Positions 36,194 to 44,285 of a DNA stretch of 64,000 bases are shown one piece after another. The notes beneath the pieces were generated by a model that was not told the DNA's origin, did not search any database, and was given only the letters and a program-made list of their open reading frames with translations. A program made the position numbers and the translations under genes. Origin of the DNA: Fluviicoccus keumensis (GTDB lineage Bacteria > Pseudomonadota > Gammaproteobacteria > Pseudomonadales > Moraxellaceae); contig NZ_SHKX01000011.1 of the NCBI RefSeq assembly GCF_004217445.1, forward strand, positions 87,428-151,427. Reading direction: 5' to 3'. The first letter of the stretch is position 1; each line of letters opens with the position of its first letter.

Positions 36194-36760
36194 ATGGAAA
36201 TCGCATTTTACGTTGCTGCGGCGGTAGCCATTCTGGCGACCCTCCGGGTGATTACCAACGCCAATCCGGTACATGCGTTGCTGAACCTGATCATTTCGCT
36301 GTTGGCGGTATCCGTGATCTTCTTCACGCTGGGCGCACCTTTTGCCGGAGCGCTGGAAATCATTGTCTATGCAGGCGCCATCATGGTGCTATTCGTGTTC
36401 GTGGTGATGATGCTGAATCTCGGCACTCAGGTTGATGCGCAGGAGCTCAAGTGGCTGCAGCTGCGAGTCTGGGTTGGCCCGGCAATCTTCGCAACCGCCT
36501 TGCTGGCGGAAATGGTTTATCTCCTGTCGGCGCCATCCGGTGCGAATCTGGGTCATACGCTGGTCGATGGCAAGCAGGTCGGCATAGCCCTGTTCGGGCC
36601 CTACCTGCTGACCGTGGAACTGGCATCCATGTTGTTGCTGGCGGCATTGGTCGCTGCGTGGCATCTGGGCAAGCATGACGCGGCTGAAGATCGTCAGGCC
36701 TTGCGGATTGCCGAGCGCCTTAATGCAGAAAACCACAAGGTGGAGGGCGGAACGAAATGA
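36194..36760 (+). CDS. nuoJ: NADH-quinone oxidoreductase subunit J
   Basis: 188 residues, five transmembrane helices with the conserved EIIVYAGAIMVLFVFVVMMLNL helix. Overlaps nuoK by four bases. Confidence 0.95.
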   Translation: MEIAFYVAAAVAILATLRVITNANPVHALLNLIISLLAVSVIFFTLGAPFAGALEIIVYAGAIMVLFVFVVMMLNLGTQVDAQELKWLQLRVWVGPAIFATALLAEMVYLLSAPSGANLGHTLVDGKQVGIALFGPYLLTVELASMLLLAALVAAWHLGKHDAAEDRQALRIAERLNAENHKVEGGTK

Positions 36761-37065
36761 ACGGTATTCCCCTGGAACATGGTCTGGGTGTCGCCGCGAT
36801 CCTGTTCGTGCTCGGATTGGTCGGCGTGATGGTCAGACGCAATATCCTGTTCATGCTGCTTTGCCTGGAAGTCATGATGAATGCCGCGGCGTTGGCTTTT
36901 GTCGTGGCTGGAAGCCGCTGGGGGCAGCCTGACGGCCAGATCATGTTCATTCTGATCCTGAGCCTTGCCGCTGCCGAAGCCAGTATCGGCCTGGCAATCC
37001 TGTTGCAATTTTATCGTCGCCATCATTCCCTGGATATTGATGCGGCAAGCGAGATGCGCGGATGA
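36757..37065 (+). CDS. nuoK: NADH-quinone oxidoreductase subunit K
   Basis: 102 residues, three transmembrane helices with the two conserved membrane glutamates (MLLCLEVMMNAA and AAAEASIGLAIL). MrpC-like proton channel subunit; overlaps nuoL by four bases. Confidence 0.96.
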   Translation: MNGIPLEHGLGVAAILFVLGLVGVMVRRNILFMLLCLEVMMNAAALAFVVAGSRWGQPDGQIMFILILSLAAAEASIGLAILLQFYRRHHSLDIDAASEMRG

Positions 37066-38924
37066 ACCTTCTCTATTTGACCTTTGTCTTCCCTTTGGTG
37101 GGGTTCCTGCTGCTGTCGACCATTCGCAGCCGCCTGACTGAAAACCTGGCCGCCGTCATCGGTGTCGGGTCGATGGGCCTGGCTGCCTTGACAGCATTGT
37201 ATGTAGGCATCGACTTCCTGAGCATAGAGGGGCAGGGGGCCTATCGTCAGGTGTTGTGGACCTGGATGCAGGTCGGTGACTTCGCACCCGCCTTCGGGTT
37301 GCATCTGGACGGGCTGTCACTGACCATGCTTGGCGTTGTCACCGGCGTTGGCTTCCTGATTCATCTGTTTGCCTCCTGGTATATGCGCGGTGAGAAAGGC
37401 TACGAGCGTTTTTTCTCCTACATGAACCTGTTTGTGGCCAGTATGCTGCTGCTGGTGCTGGGCGACAACCTGCTGCTGCTTTATCTCGGTTGGGAAGGTG
37501 TCGGCCTGTGCAGCTATTTGCTGATCGGCTTCTACTACCACGATCGCGCTAACGGAGCGGCCGCCATCAAGGCGTTTACCGTGACGCGCGTGGGCGATGT
37601 GCTGATGGCCATCGGTTTGTTCATCATTTATCACCAGCTCGGCACGCTCGACATTCAGGAAATCCTGGTGCGCGCTCCTGAAGTCTGGAAGACCGGCGAT
37701 ATGGCGGTGACGTTGGCAACCTTGATGCTGCTGGGCGGAGCCGTGGGTAAGTCCGCACAGTTGCCGTTGCAAACCTGGTTGGCGGACGCCATGGCGGGCC
37801 CGACGCCGGTTTCGGCGCTGATTCACGCGGCTACCATGGTGACCGCCGGTGTCTACCTGATTGCCCGCACGCACGTGCTGTTCATGATGGCGCCGGAAGT
37901 GTTGCAACTGGTGGGAGCCATCGGCGCCGTCACCTTGGTTCTGGCCGGCTTTTCCGCCATGGTTCAGACCGATATCAAGCGTATCCTCGCGTACTCCACC
38001 ATGAGCCAGATTGGTTACATGTTCCTGGCGCTGGGCGCCGGAGCCTGGAGCGCCGCCGTTTTCCACTTGATGACGCATGCGTTCTTCAAGGCGCTGTTGT
38101 TCCTTTCTTCCGGTGCTGTGATCATTGCCTGCCATCATGAACAGAACATTTTCAAGATGGGCGGCTTGTGGAAAAAGATTCCGTTTGTTTATGCCTGCTT
38201 CCTCGTGGGCGGCGGCGCATTAGCGGCGTTACCGTTCCTGACGGTAGGCTTCTACAGTAAAGATGAAATCCTGTGGGATGAGTTCGGCACCCAGCACTTT
38301 GAACTGTTCTGGGCTGGCTTGGTTGGAGCGTTCTTTACCTCGATCTACACTTTCCGTCTGATCTTCATCGTCTTCCACGGCAAGGAAAACACCCATGCAC
38401 ATGCACTGAAAGGCGTGAGTTACTGGCTGCCGCTGGGCGTACTGCTGGTATTGTCGACCGCCGTTGGCGCCATGATTCATCCGCCGCTGGACGGCGTGCT
38501 GCCGGCGTTGAACATCACGCCGAACGAAGAGGCCAAGCATTACGTTGAAATGCTGTCCGGCACCGTTGCCCTGGTTGGTATCGGGATTGCGGCTTTCCTG
38601 TTCCTCGGTGAACGCAAACTGGCGACCGCCGTCGCCCAATCACCGCTGGGTCGTTTGCTGTCGCGGCTGTGGATGTCCGGGTGGGGATTCGACTGGGTCT
38701 ACGACAAGCTGTTCGTCAAGCCTTACCTGTTCCTTGTCCGCATCAATCGCAATGACATCATTGATCAGGGGATTGGCCTGATTCCCCGTTTTGCCCGCTG
38801 GTCTCATGACGGCGTCAGCGTGACCGAAAGCGGCCGCCTGCGCTGGTATGCCGCCAGCATGGTTCTGGGCGCGGTCATGGTCCTCGCGGCCCTGATCTAC
38901 CTCAGCAGCAACTTTAAAGGATAA
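37062..38924 (+). CDS. nuoL: NADH-quinone oxidoreductase subunit L
   Basis: 620 residues. Antiporter-like core (LYLGWEGVGLCSYLLIGFYY; VGKSAQLPLQTWLADAMAGPTPVSALIHAATMVTAGVYL) plus the C-terminal lateral helix region typical of NuoL. Confidence 0.96.
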   Translation: MNLLYLTFVFPLVGFLLLSTIRSRLTENLAAVIGVGSMGLAALTALYVGIDFLSIEGQGAYRQVLWTWMQVGDFAPAFGLHLDGLSLTMLGVVTGVGFLIHLFASWYMRGEKGYERFFSYMNLFVASMLLLVLGDNLLLLYLGWEGVGLCSYLLIGFYYHDRANGAAAIKAFTVTRVGDVLMAIGLFIIYHQLGTLDIQEILVRAPEVWKTGDMAVTLATLMLLGGAVGKSAQLPLQTWLADAMAGPTPVSALIHAATMVTAGVYLIARTHVLFMMAPEVLQLVGAIGAVTLVLAGFSAMVQTDIKRILAYSTMSQIGYMFLALGAGAWSAAVFHLMTHAFFKALLFLSSGAVIIACHHEQNIFKMGGLWKKIPFVYACFLVGGGALAALPFLTVGFYSKDEILWDEFGTQHFELFWAGLVGAFFTSIYTFRLIFIVFHGKENTHAHALKGVSYWLPLGVLLVLSTAVGAMIHPPLDGVLPALNITPNEEAKHYVEMLSGTVALVGIGIAAFLFLGERKLATAVAQSPLGRLLSRLWMSGWGFDWVYDKLFVKPYLFLVRINRNDIIDQGIGLIPRFARWSHDGVSVTESGRLRWYAASMVLGAVMVLAALIYLSSNFKG

Positions 38925-38929
38925 GCCCG

Positions 38930-40492
38930 ATGATGACTGATCTGATTCTTCCCGCCCTTATCCTGATTCCGTTTGTTGGCGGCTTGCTGTGTTGGCAGGG
39001 CGAGCGTCTTGGCCTTGGCCTGCCGCGCTGGGTTGCCCTGATCAGCATGCTGCTGGTCTTCCTGTTGTCGTTGCAAATCTGGGCCATGGGGAATTACACC
39101 CTGCCCGCCATTGGTGCGCAGACCACGCAATGGCAGCTGGAGTATCAGGCCCCCTGGATTCCGGCGCTGGGCATCAGCATCCATCTGGCGCTGGATGGCC
39201 TGTCGTTGCTTATGATCATGTTGACCGGCCTGCTGGGCTTCATGGCAGTGGCCTGTTCCTGGAGTGAAATCCAGCGTCATGTCGGCTTCTTCCACCTGAA
39301 CCTGTTGTGGAGTCTGGGTGGTGTGATCGGGGTTTTCCTGGCGATCGACATGTTCCTGTTCTTCTTCTTCTGGGAAATGATGCTGGTGCCGGTTTACTTC
39401 CTGATTGCCCTTTGGGGGCATTCAGGCACCGACGGCAAGAGCCGTATCTATGCCGCAACTAAGTTCTTCATTTTCACCCAGGCCGCCGGTCTGATCATGC
39501 TGATCGGCATTCTGGCCTTGGTGTTCCTGAATTATTCGCAAACCCACGTGCTGAGCTTCGATTACCAGCATCTGTTGGGCACGCATATGTCCCCGAATGT
39601 TGAAATGGCGCTGATGTTGTGTTTCTTCGTCGCCTTTGCGGTGAAGTTGCCCGTGGTGCCTTTCCATTCCTGGCTGCCTGACGCCCATGCTCAGGCTCCG
39701 ACAGCCGGTAGCGTCGACTTGGCCGGTATCCTGCTGAAGACGGCGGCCTACGGGATGCTCCGTTTTGCGCTGCCGTTCTTCCCGAATGCCTCGCAGGAAT
39801 TTGCCCCGATCGCCATGTGGTTGGGTATCTTTGGCGTGTTCTACGGCGCTTTCCTGGCTTTTGGTCAGAATGACGTCAAGCGGCTGATCGCTTACACCAG
39901 TGTTTCCCACATGGGGTTTGTGTTGATCGGCATTTATTCCGGCAACCTGCTCACCATGCAGGGACTGGTGATGCAGATGCTGGCTCACGGCTTCTCTGCT
40001 GCCGGCCTGTTCATCCTGTGCGGCGAATTGTATGAGCGCGTACATACTCGCGACCTGCGCGAAATGGGCGGATTGTGGGGGAAGTTCAAGTATCTGCCCG
40101 CCATTATGATGTTCTTTTGCGCAGCCCTGCTTGGCATGCCGGGAACCGGTAACTTCGTTGGTGAATTCCTGATTCTGCTTGGCGCATACAAGGTTTCTCC
40201 GCTGATCACCATCCTGGCGACATCCAGTCTGGTGCTGGCCGGCCTGTATTCGCTGATCCTGATCCATCGCGCGTTGTTCGGAGAGTCCAAGCATGAAGGC
40301 GAAATTCCGGATCTGAGCCGTCGTGAAATCGCCATCATGGTAAGCCTGATGGGCGTCCTGTTGTTCCTGGGGCTTTATCCGCAACCGGTGCTGAATACAT
40401 CGCAAGCGTCGATGAGCAGTATTGAACAGCTTTATCAGCCGGCTTCCGCCGCTGCTCCCGTGTCGTCCGTCATGACGCCAGAACTGCGCTGA
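38930..40492 (+). CDS. nuoM: NADH-quinone oxidoreductase subunit M
   Basis: 520 residues. Antiporter-like proton channel; the essential Glu lies in FFFFWEMMLVPVYFLIALWG, and PVVPFHSWLPDAHAQAPTAGSVDLAGILLK holds the conserved Lys/His path. Starts at two consecutive ATG codons, GGA upstream. Confidence 0.96.
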   Translation: MMTDLILPALILIPFVGGLLCWQGERLGLGLPRWVALISMLLVFLLSLQIWAMGNYTLPAIGAQTTQWQLEYQAPWIPALGISIHLALDGLSLLMIMLTGLLGFMAVACSWSEIQRHVGFFHLNLLWSLGGVIGVFLAIDMFLFFFFWEMMLVPVYFLIALWGHSGTDGKSRIYAATKFFIFTQAAGLIMLIGILALVFLNYSQTHVLSFDYQHLLGTHMSPNVEMALMLCFFVAFAVKLPVVPFHSWLPDAHAQAPTAGSVDLAGILLKTAAYGMLRFALPFFPNASQEFAPIAMWLGIFGVFYGAFLAFGQNDVKRLIAYTSVSHMGFVLIGIYSGNLLTMQGLVMQMLAHGFSAAGLFILCGELYERVHTRDLREMGGLWGKFKYLPAIMMFFCAALLGMPGTGNFVGEFLILLGAYKVSPLITILATSSLVLAGLYSLILIHRALFGESKHEGEIPDLSRREIAIMVSLMGVLLFLGLYPQPVLNTSQASMSSIEQLYQPASAAAPVSSVMTPELR

Positions 40493-40499
40493 GGTCACC

Positions 40500-41969
40500 A
40501 TGAATCTGACAATTGCAAACCTGTTACCCCTGCTGCCTATTATCCTGGCCAGCCTGACGGCGGTTGTGGTGATGCTGGCGGTTGCGTTCGGCCGCAATCA
40601 CTGGTGGAACGCCACGCTGACGGTGGTCGGCCTGAACATTTCGCTGGCTTCGGCCATCTGGCTGGCGCTGAGCCAGCCGCTTGCCCCGCAGATGGTGACA
40701 CCGCTGTTGGTGGTTGATGCCTATGCCTACTTTTACATGGCGATGATTCTGGCCGGAACACTGGCCTGCTGCACCCTGACCCATGCCTACATGGAGGGCT
40801 ATGCCAGCAACAAGGAAGAAATCTACCTGTTGTTGACCATTGCCGCCGTAGGGGCGATGGTGCTGGTATGCAGTCGGCACATGGCTTCGTTCTTTATCGG
40901 TCTGGAATTGATGTCGGTACCGGTATACGGCATGGTGGCGTATACCTACCAGCGCAAGCGCTCACTGGAAGCCGGCATCAAATACATGGTGCTCTCCGCA
41001 ACGGCCTCCGCGTTCATGCTGTTCGGCATGGCGCTGCTGTATGCCCTGACCGGCAATCTGGAGTTCCAGGGTTTGGCCCAAGCGACCACCATTGAAATCG
41101 TCAACAGTCCGTTGTCGGTGATCGGAGTCGGCATGATTCTGATTGGCGTGGCCTTCAAACTGTCAATCGCTCCGTTCCATCTGTGGACTCCTGATGTGTA
41201 TGAGGGGGCTCCCGCGCCTGTGGGCGCATTTCTGGCCTCGGTGGGCAAGGTCGCGGTCTTTGCCGTGCTGCTGCGCTGGTTGATTGAAACGCCGTCTGCC
41301 TATTCGATGGCGTTGCGCGATGTCATGGCTGTCCTGGCTGTCCTGTCAATCATCATCGGTAACGTGCTGGCGCTGAACCAGAACAACATCAAGCGCATTC
41401 TGGGTTATTCCTCGATTGCGCATATGGGCTATCTGCTGGCGGCGGTTGTTTCCGGTGGCATTCTGGCGATCCAGACGGTTCAGATTTATTTGCTGACGTA
41501 TGTGATCACCACGCTGGGCGCTTTCGGTGTCATTACCCTGATGTCCAGCCCGTTGCGTCATGACGATGCGGATGCCTTGTTCAACTATCGCGGTCTGTTC
41601 TGGCGTCGTCCGATCCTGACGGCTGTTATGACAATCATGCTGCTCTCTCTGGCGGGTATTCCGCTGACAGCCGGTTTTATCGGCAAGTTCTTCGTGATCA
41701 TGACCGGCGTCAAGGCGGAGTTGTGGTGGCTGATGGGGGCGGTTGTCCTTGGCAGTGCGATCGGCCTGTATTACTACCTGCGCGTTATGGTGACTCTGTA
41801 TATGGCGACAGCGGGCTTGAAGAAGCACGATGCGCCGTTGAACTGGGGCCAGCAGGCAGGCGGCGTCATGGTGCTGCTGATTGCCGGTCTGGTGCTGCTG
41901 CTGGGGGTCTACCCGCAACCGGCGCTGGTGCTGGTGAATATCGTGTCGCGGACTCTGTTGGGCGGTTGA
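40500..41969 (+). CDS. nuoN: NADH-quinone oxidoreductase subunit N
   Basis: 489 residues, 14 transmembrane helices; FFIGLELMSVPVYGMVAY and FKLSIAPFHLWTPDVYEGAPAPVGAFLASVGKVA are the NuoN signatures. Last gene of the operon, followed by a strong terminator. Confidence 0.96.
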   Translation: MNLTIANLLPLLPIILASLTAVVVMLAVAFGRNHWWNATLTVVGLNISLASAIWLALSQPLAPQMVTPLLVVDAYAYFYMAMILAGTLACCTLTHAYMEGYASNKEEIYLLLTIAAVGAMVLVCSRHMASFFIGLELMSVPVYGMVAYTYQRKRSLEAGIKYMVLSATASAFMLFGMALLYALTGNLEFQGLAQATTIEIVNSPLSVIGVGMILIGVAFKLSIAPFHLWTPDVYEGAPAPVGAFLASVGKVAVFAVLLRWLIETPSAYSMALRDVMAVLAVLSIIIGNVLALNQNNIKRILGYSSIAHMGYLLAAVVSGGILAIQTVQIYLLTYVITTLGAFGVITLMSSPLRHDDADALFNYRGLFWRRPILTAVMTIMLLSLAGIPLTAGFIGKFFVIMTGVKAELWWLMGAVVLGSAIGLYYYLRVMVTLYMATAGLKKHDAPLNWGQQAGGVMVLLIAGLVLLLGVYPQPALVLVNIVSRTLLGG

Positions 41970-41984
41970 TCCGGTCAACAGTTA

Positions 41985-42016
41985 ATGAAACAGCCTCCTG
42001 CGGGAGGCTGTTTCAT
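41985..42016 (+). terminator. terminator of the nuo operon
   Basis: Fourteen-base inverted repeat (ATGAAACAGCCTCC / GGAGGCTGTTTCAT) just after nuoN. The downstream T run is weak, but the stem is long and GC-rich. Confidence 0.75.
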
Positions 42017-42051
42017 TTCTGACGTGGCGAAAATGCATTATAGTCATCCTT

Positions 42052-42453
42052 ATGGAAATTACCCTGACCACTCCCGCGATTCTGTTTCCGGCCATTTCAT
42101 TGCTGATGTTGGCCTATACCAATCGCTTCCTGGCGCTGGCCAGCCTGATTCGCAATCTTCACGCTCACCACGAACAACGCAAGCATGATGCCCGCTACCG
42201 GGCGCAATTGCAGAGTCTGCGCAAGCGCAACCGCCTGATAAGGCGCATGCAGACTTGGGGTATGTCCAGCTTCGTGCTGTGCGTCGCCTCGATGCTGTGC
42301 CTGTTCTTTGGCAATGAGCTATTGGGGCGCTGGGTTTTTGGCGGCAGCCTGACGGCGCTGATGGTATCGCTGGTGACTTCGGTGGTTGAAATCCGCATCT
42401 CGCTGGATGCGTTGGAAATCGAGCTTTCGGATCTGGATGCCGAGGCGGAATAG
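42052..42453 (+). CDS. DUF2721 family membrane protein
   Basis: 133 residues. Hydrophobic N-terminal helix (PAILFPAISLLMLAYTNRFLAL), a basic amphipathic middle (HHEQRKHDARYRAQLQSLRKRN), then two more transmembrane helices and an acidic tail (EIELSDLDAEAE). The pattern fits DUF2721. Function unknown. It lies between the nuo terminator and the convergent dioxygenase gene. Confidence 0.75.
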   Translation: MEITLTTPAILFPAISLLMLAYTNRFLALASLIRNLHAHHEQRKHDARYRAQLQSLRKRNRLIRRMQTWGMSSFVLCVASMLCLFFGNELLGRWVFGGSLTALMVSLVTSVVEIRISLDALEIELSDLDAEAE

Positions 42454-42480
42454 TCCGTTTCCGCCTCGGTCTGATCCGGT

Positions 42481-43254
42481 TCAATTCAGTAAAAAGCTTC
42501 GCAACGAAATCCCGCCGTATTCATAGCCCTCATAACTCCATTCGAGCCGATCGGTTGGAAGACGCGCGCCGGTGACGTACAGCAGCGGCCAGTAATGATC
42601 CTCACTGGGCACTGATAATCGGGCATCACCATCCTGAGCGGCTCTGGCTTGGGTCAGAAAAGCATTATCGCAGCTCTCAATGGCCTTCTTGACGCCCAGA
42701 TCATAGCGTTGCGCCCAGGGAAAGCCGCTTTCAGGCTGCCGCCAATCCAGTTCACGCAGGTTATGCACAATGTTGCCGCTGGCGACGATTATGTAGCCTT
42801 CATTCCGAAGTTCACGGAGGCTTTCGCCCAGCGCCAGATGCCCGGCGCGGTCGAGACGCACATCAAGACCAAGCTGCACCAAGGGCACATCCGCATCCGG
42901 CCACAGATGCTTCAGCACCGTCCAGACGCCATGATCGAAGCCCTGATCCGGCATAGCCTGGATGGAGCTGTTCAGCTGCAACAACCGCTGGATCAATTCG
43001 GGAGAAGTGCGCGGTTGATAGCGAATGTCGTACAAGGCATCCGGAAAGCCCGAGAAGTCAAAAACCTGCCTGGGCTGAGGGGCGGTGGTCATGGCCAATC
43101 CGCGGGCTAACCAGTGCGCTGAAATCACCAGCGCGGCCTTGGGACGGGGAAGGCGCTTACCCAGCTGTTGCAGACTTTGCGTAAAGGCATTGTCGCGGAT
43201 CGCATTTTCCGGCGAGCCGTGGCCGATGAAGAGGGCGGGGGCGGGAGTGTTCAT
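42481..43254 (-). CDS. ygiD: YgiD/LigB-type extradiol dioxygenase
   Basis: 257 residues. FIGHGSPENAI, VISAHW and FDHGVWTVLKHLWPDADVPLVQL carry the metal-binding His residues of the class III extradiol ring-cleaving family; E. coli YgiD, the closest known type, cleaves L-DOPA (4,5-extradiol). The natural substrate here is unknown. Last chromosomal gene before the integrated element. Confidence 0.88.
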   Translation of the reverse strand: MNTPAPALFIGHGSPENAIRDNAFTQSLQQLGKRLPRPKAALVISAHWLARGLAMTTAPQPRQVFDFSGFPDALYDIRYQPRTSPELIQRLLQLNSSIQAMPDQGFDHGVWTVLKHLWPDADVPLVQLGLDVRLDRAGHLALGESLRELRNEGYIIVASGNIVHNLRELDWRQPESGFPWAQRYDLGVKKAIESCDNAFLTQARAAQDGDARLSVPSEDHYWPLLYVTGARLPTDRLEWSYEGYEYGGISLRSFLLN

Positions 43255-43431
43255 GGTTCGACGTCCGGCATGGATTGATAGGCCCAGAGTAGGCGTCGGA
43301 GGGATTGCTGGCTAGTCTCGATGCCGCGTGTGCGGTGTTTCCCTAATGGGAACAGGGAACGATGGACAAGGCTTCGCCGGGTTTTTTGTAAATTCAGGGA
43401 GGTCGCATGGGAATAAAGGGAGAAGCTGAAA

Positions 43432-43442
43432 TGGTTCGGCCG
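43432..43442. other. possible distal att site of the integrative element
   Basis: TGGTTCGGCCG matches 10 of 11 bases of TGGGTCGGCCG in the 3' end of tRNA-Lys (51259-51269), in the same orientation, about 60 bases outside the left pair of arm-type motifs. The match is short and could be chance. Confidence 0.35.
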
Positions 43443-43460
43443 TCTATTGAACTGTACTCT

Positions 43461-43485
43461 AGAATCATTGCAGTGCAATGATTCT
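43461..43485. repeat. 25-bp perfect palindrome at the left element end
   Basis: AGAATCATTGCA and TGCAATGATTCT flank one central base; a further ATGATTCT follows directly. It could bind a dimeric protein (excisionase, regulator) or be a terminator stem. Confidence 0.6.
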
Positions 43486-43504
43486 ATGATTCTGCTTTTT
43501 GAAT

Positions 43505-43524
43505 GTACCCCCAAAAGTACCCCC
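43505..43524. other. left arm-type motif pair
   Basis: GTACCCCC-AAAA-GTACCCCC with 12-base period. The same layout with ATACCCCC is found at 51121-51140 next to the integrase start, which suggests integrase arm-binding sites. Confidence 0.55.
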
Positions 43525-43527
43525 AGA

Positions 43528-43758
43528 TTATATTCGTGCCTTGATGGCGTCAGGATTTGTGCTAATAGGCTGTACGGGGCTTTCGCACTTACGGCAATGC
43601 CCTTCAAAGACACCGGTTGTTGAACTCTTCCAATAGCCAAATGTTTTGTACGAGGGATTAGCGACAGTTATGAACTCACTATTTCCACAATCACACTTCA
43701 AGCCATGGTCACCAGATTCATTTGTAACTTTATAAAACTGATTAATTTTCGGAACCAT
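43528..43758 (-). CDS. small protein with two Cys pairs (zinc-ribbon-like)
   Basis: 76 residues, MVPKINQFYKVTNESGDHGLKCDCG... Two cysteine pairs (CDC near residue 22 and CRKC near residue 55) could hold a zinc ion. The gene is visibly more A+T-rich than its neighbours and carries GGTGA about seven bases before the ATG. It is the outermost gene of the element, beyond the iterons. No known family recognised. Confidence 0.55.
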   Translation of the reverse strand: MVPKINQFYKVTNESGDHGLKCDCGNSEFITVANPSYKTFGYWKSSTTGVFEGHCRKCESPVQPISTNPDAIKARI

Positions 43759-43874
43759 TGAGAGTCACCATTGTTAAGTAGGAGAGAATTGATGCTTGTG
43801 AGCCTGCTACGTAGCTCAAATATTGTCAATTAAAGATGAGCTTCAAATAATGAATTCTGAATCATTAATAAGCG

Positions 43875-44114
43875 GTGGGAACAGTGGGAACAGTGGGAAC
43901 AAATTGCCGCAGGCATTGGGCTGCAGTGTTCTTGCTGTTCCCACCCGAGCACTTGCTTGTTCCCACTGTCCCTTGCTGGTGGGAACAAGCGCCCGCTTGG
44001 TTGTACGTTTCTTATCCAAGATGTTCCCACGGTGGGAACAGAGTGGGAACAAGGTGGGAACAGGTCTAAGCATTGGGGTATAAGGTTTCCAGGGGTTGTT
44101 CCCACTGTTCCCAC
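43875..44114. repeat. iteron field: twelve copies of GTGGGAACA
   Basis: Exact 9-mers forward at 43875, 43884, 43893 (three in tandem), 43979, 44032, 44043 and 44054; reverse at 43936, 43958, 44022, 44097 and 44106. Copies at 44022 and 44032 form a 19-bp palindrome. The field fills most of the 527-base gap between the Cys-pair gene and the primase/helicase gene. The unit resembles the GGTGAACAG-type iterons bound by the P4 alpha protein, so a replication origin served by the DUF927 protein is the best guess. Confidence 0.75.
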
Positions 44115-44218
44115 CACTTTTTCCTAAAATCGCTACCCGAAATTTTTCTGAGTTGGTTTTGTGGTTGATGTTTCCAAAAAGGGAACGCTGATTAAACATC
44201 AGGTTTTCCCCTGGAAAC

Positions 44219-44241
44219 AAAAAAGGGCGCTCAATGCGCCC
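44219..44241 (-). terminator. terminator of the element operon
   Basis: On the minus strand GGGCGC-ATTGA-GCGCCC is followed by six T, 45 bases after the primase/helicase stop codon. Confidence 0.8.
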
Positions 44242-44285
44242 CGTTGGGTGGACTCTTGTCTCATTTTGAGACAGTTACCCTGTCA

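Noticed and set aside
43875..44114. CRISPR array
   Set aside because: Units are 9 bp, in both orientations and without regular spacers; no cas genes.
43823..44117. Open frames over the iteron field with Gly-Asn-Ser repeats
   Set aside because: The repeats in the peptide come from the DNA iterons; no ribosome binding site or family.
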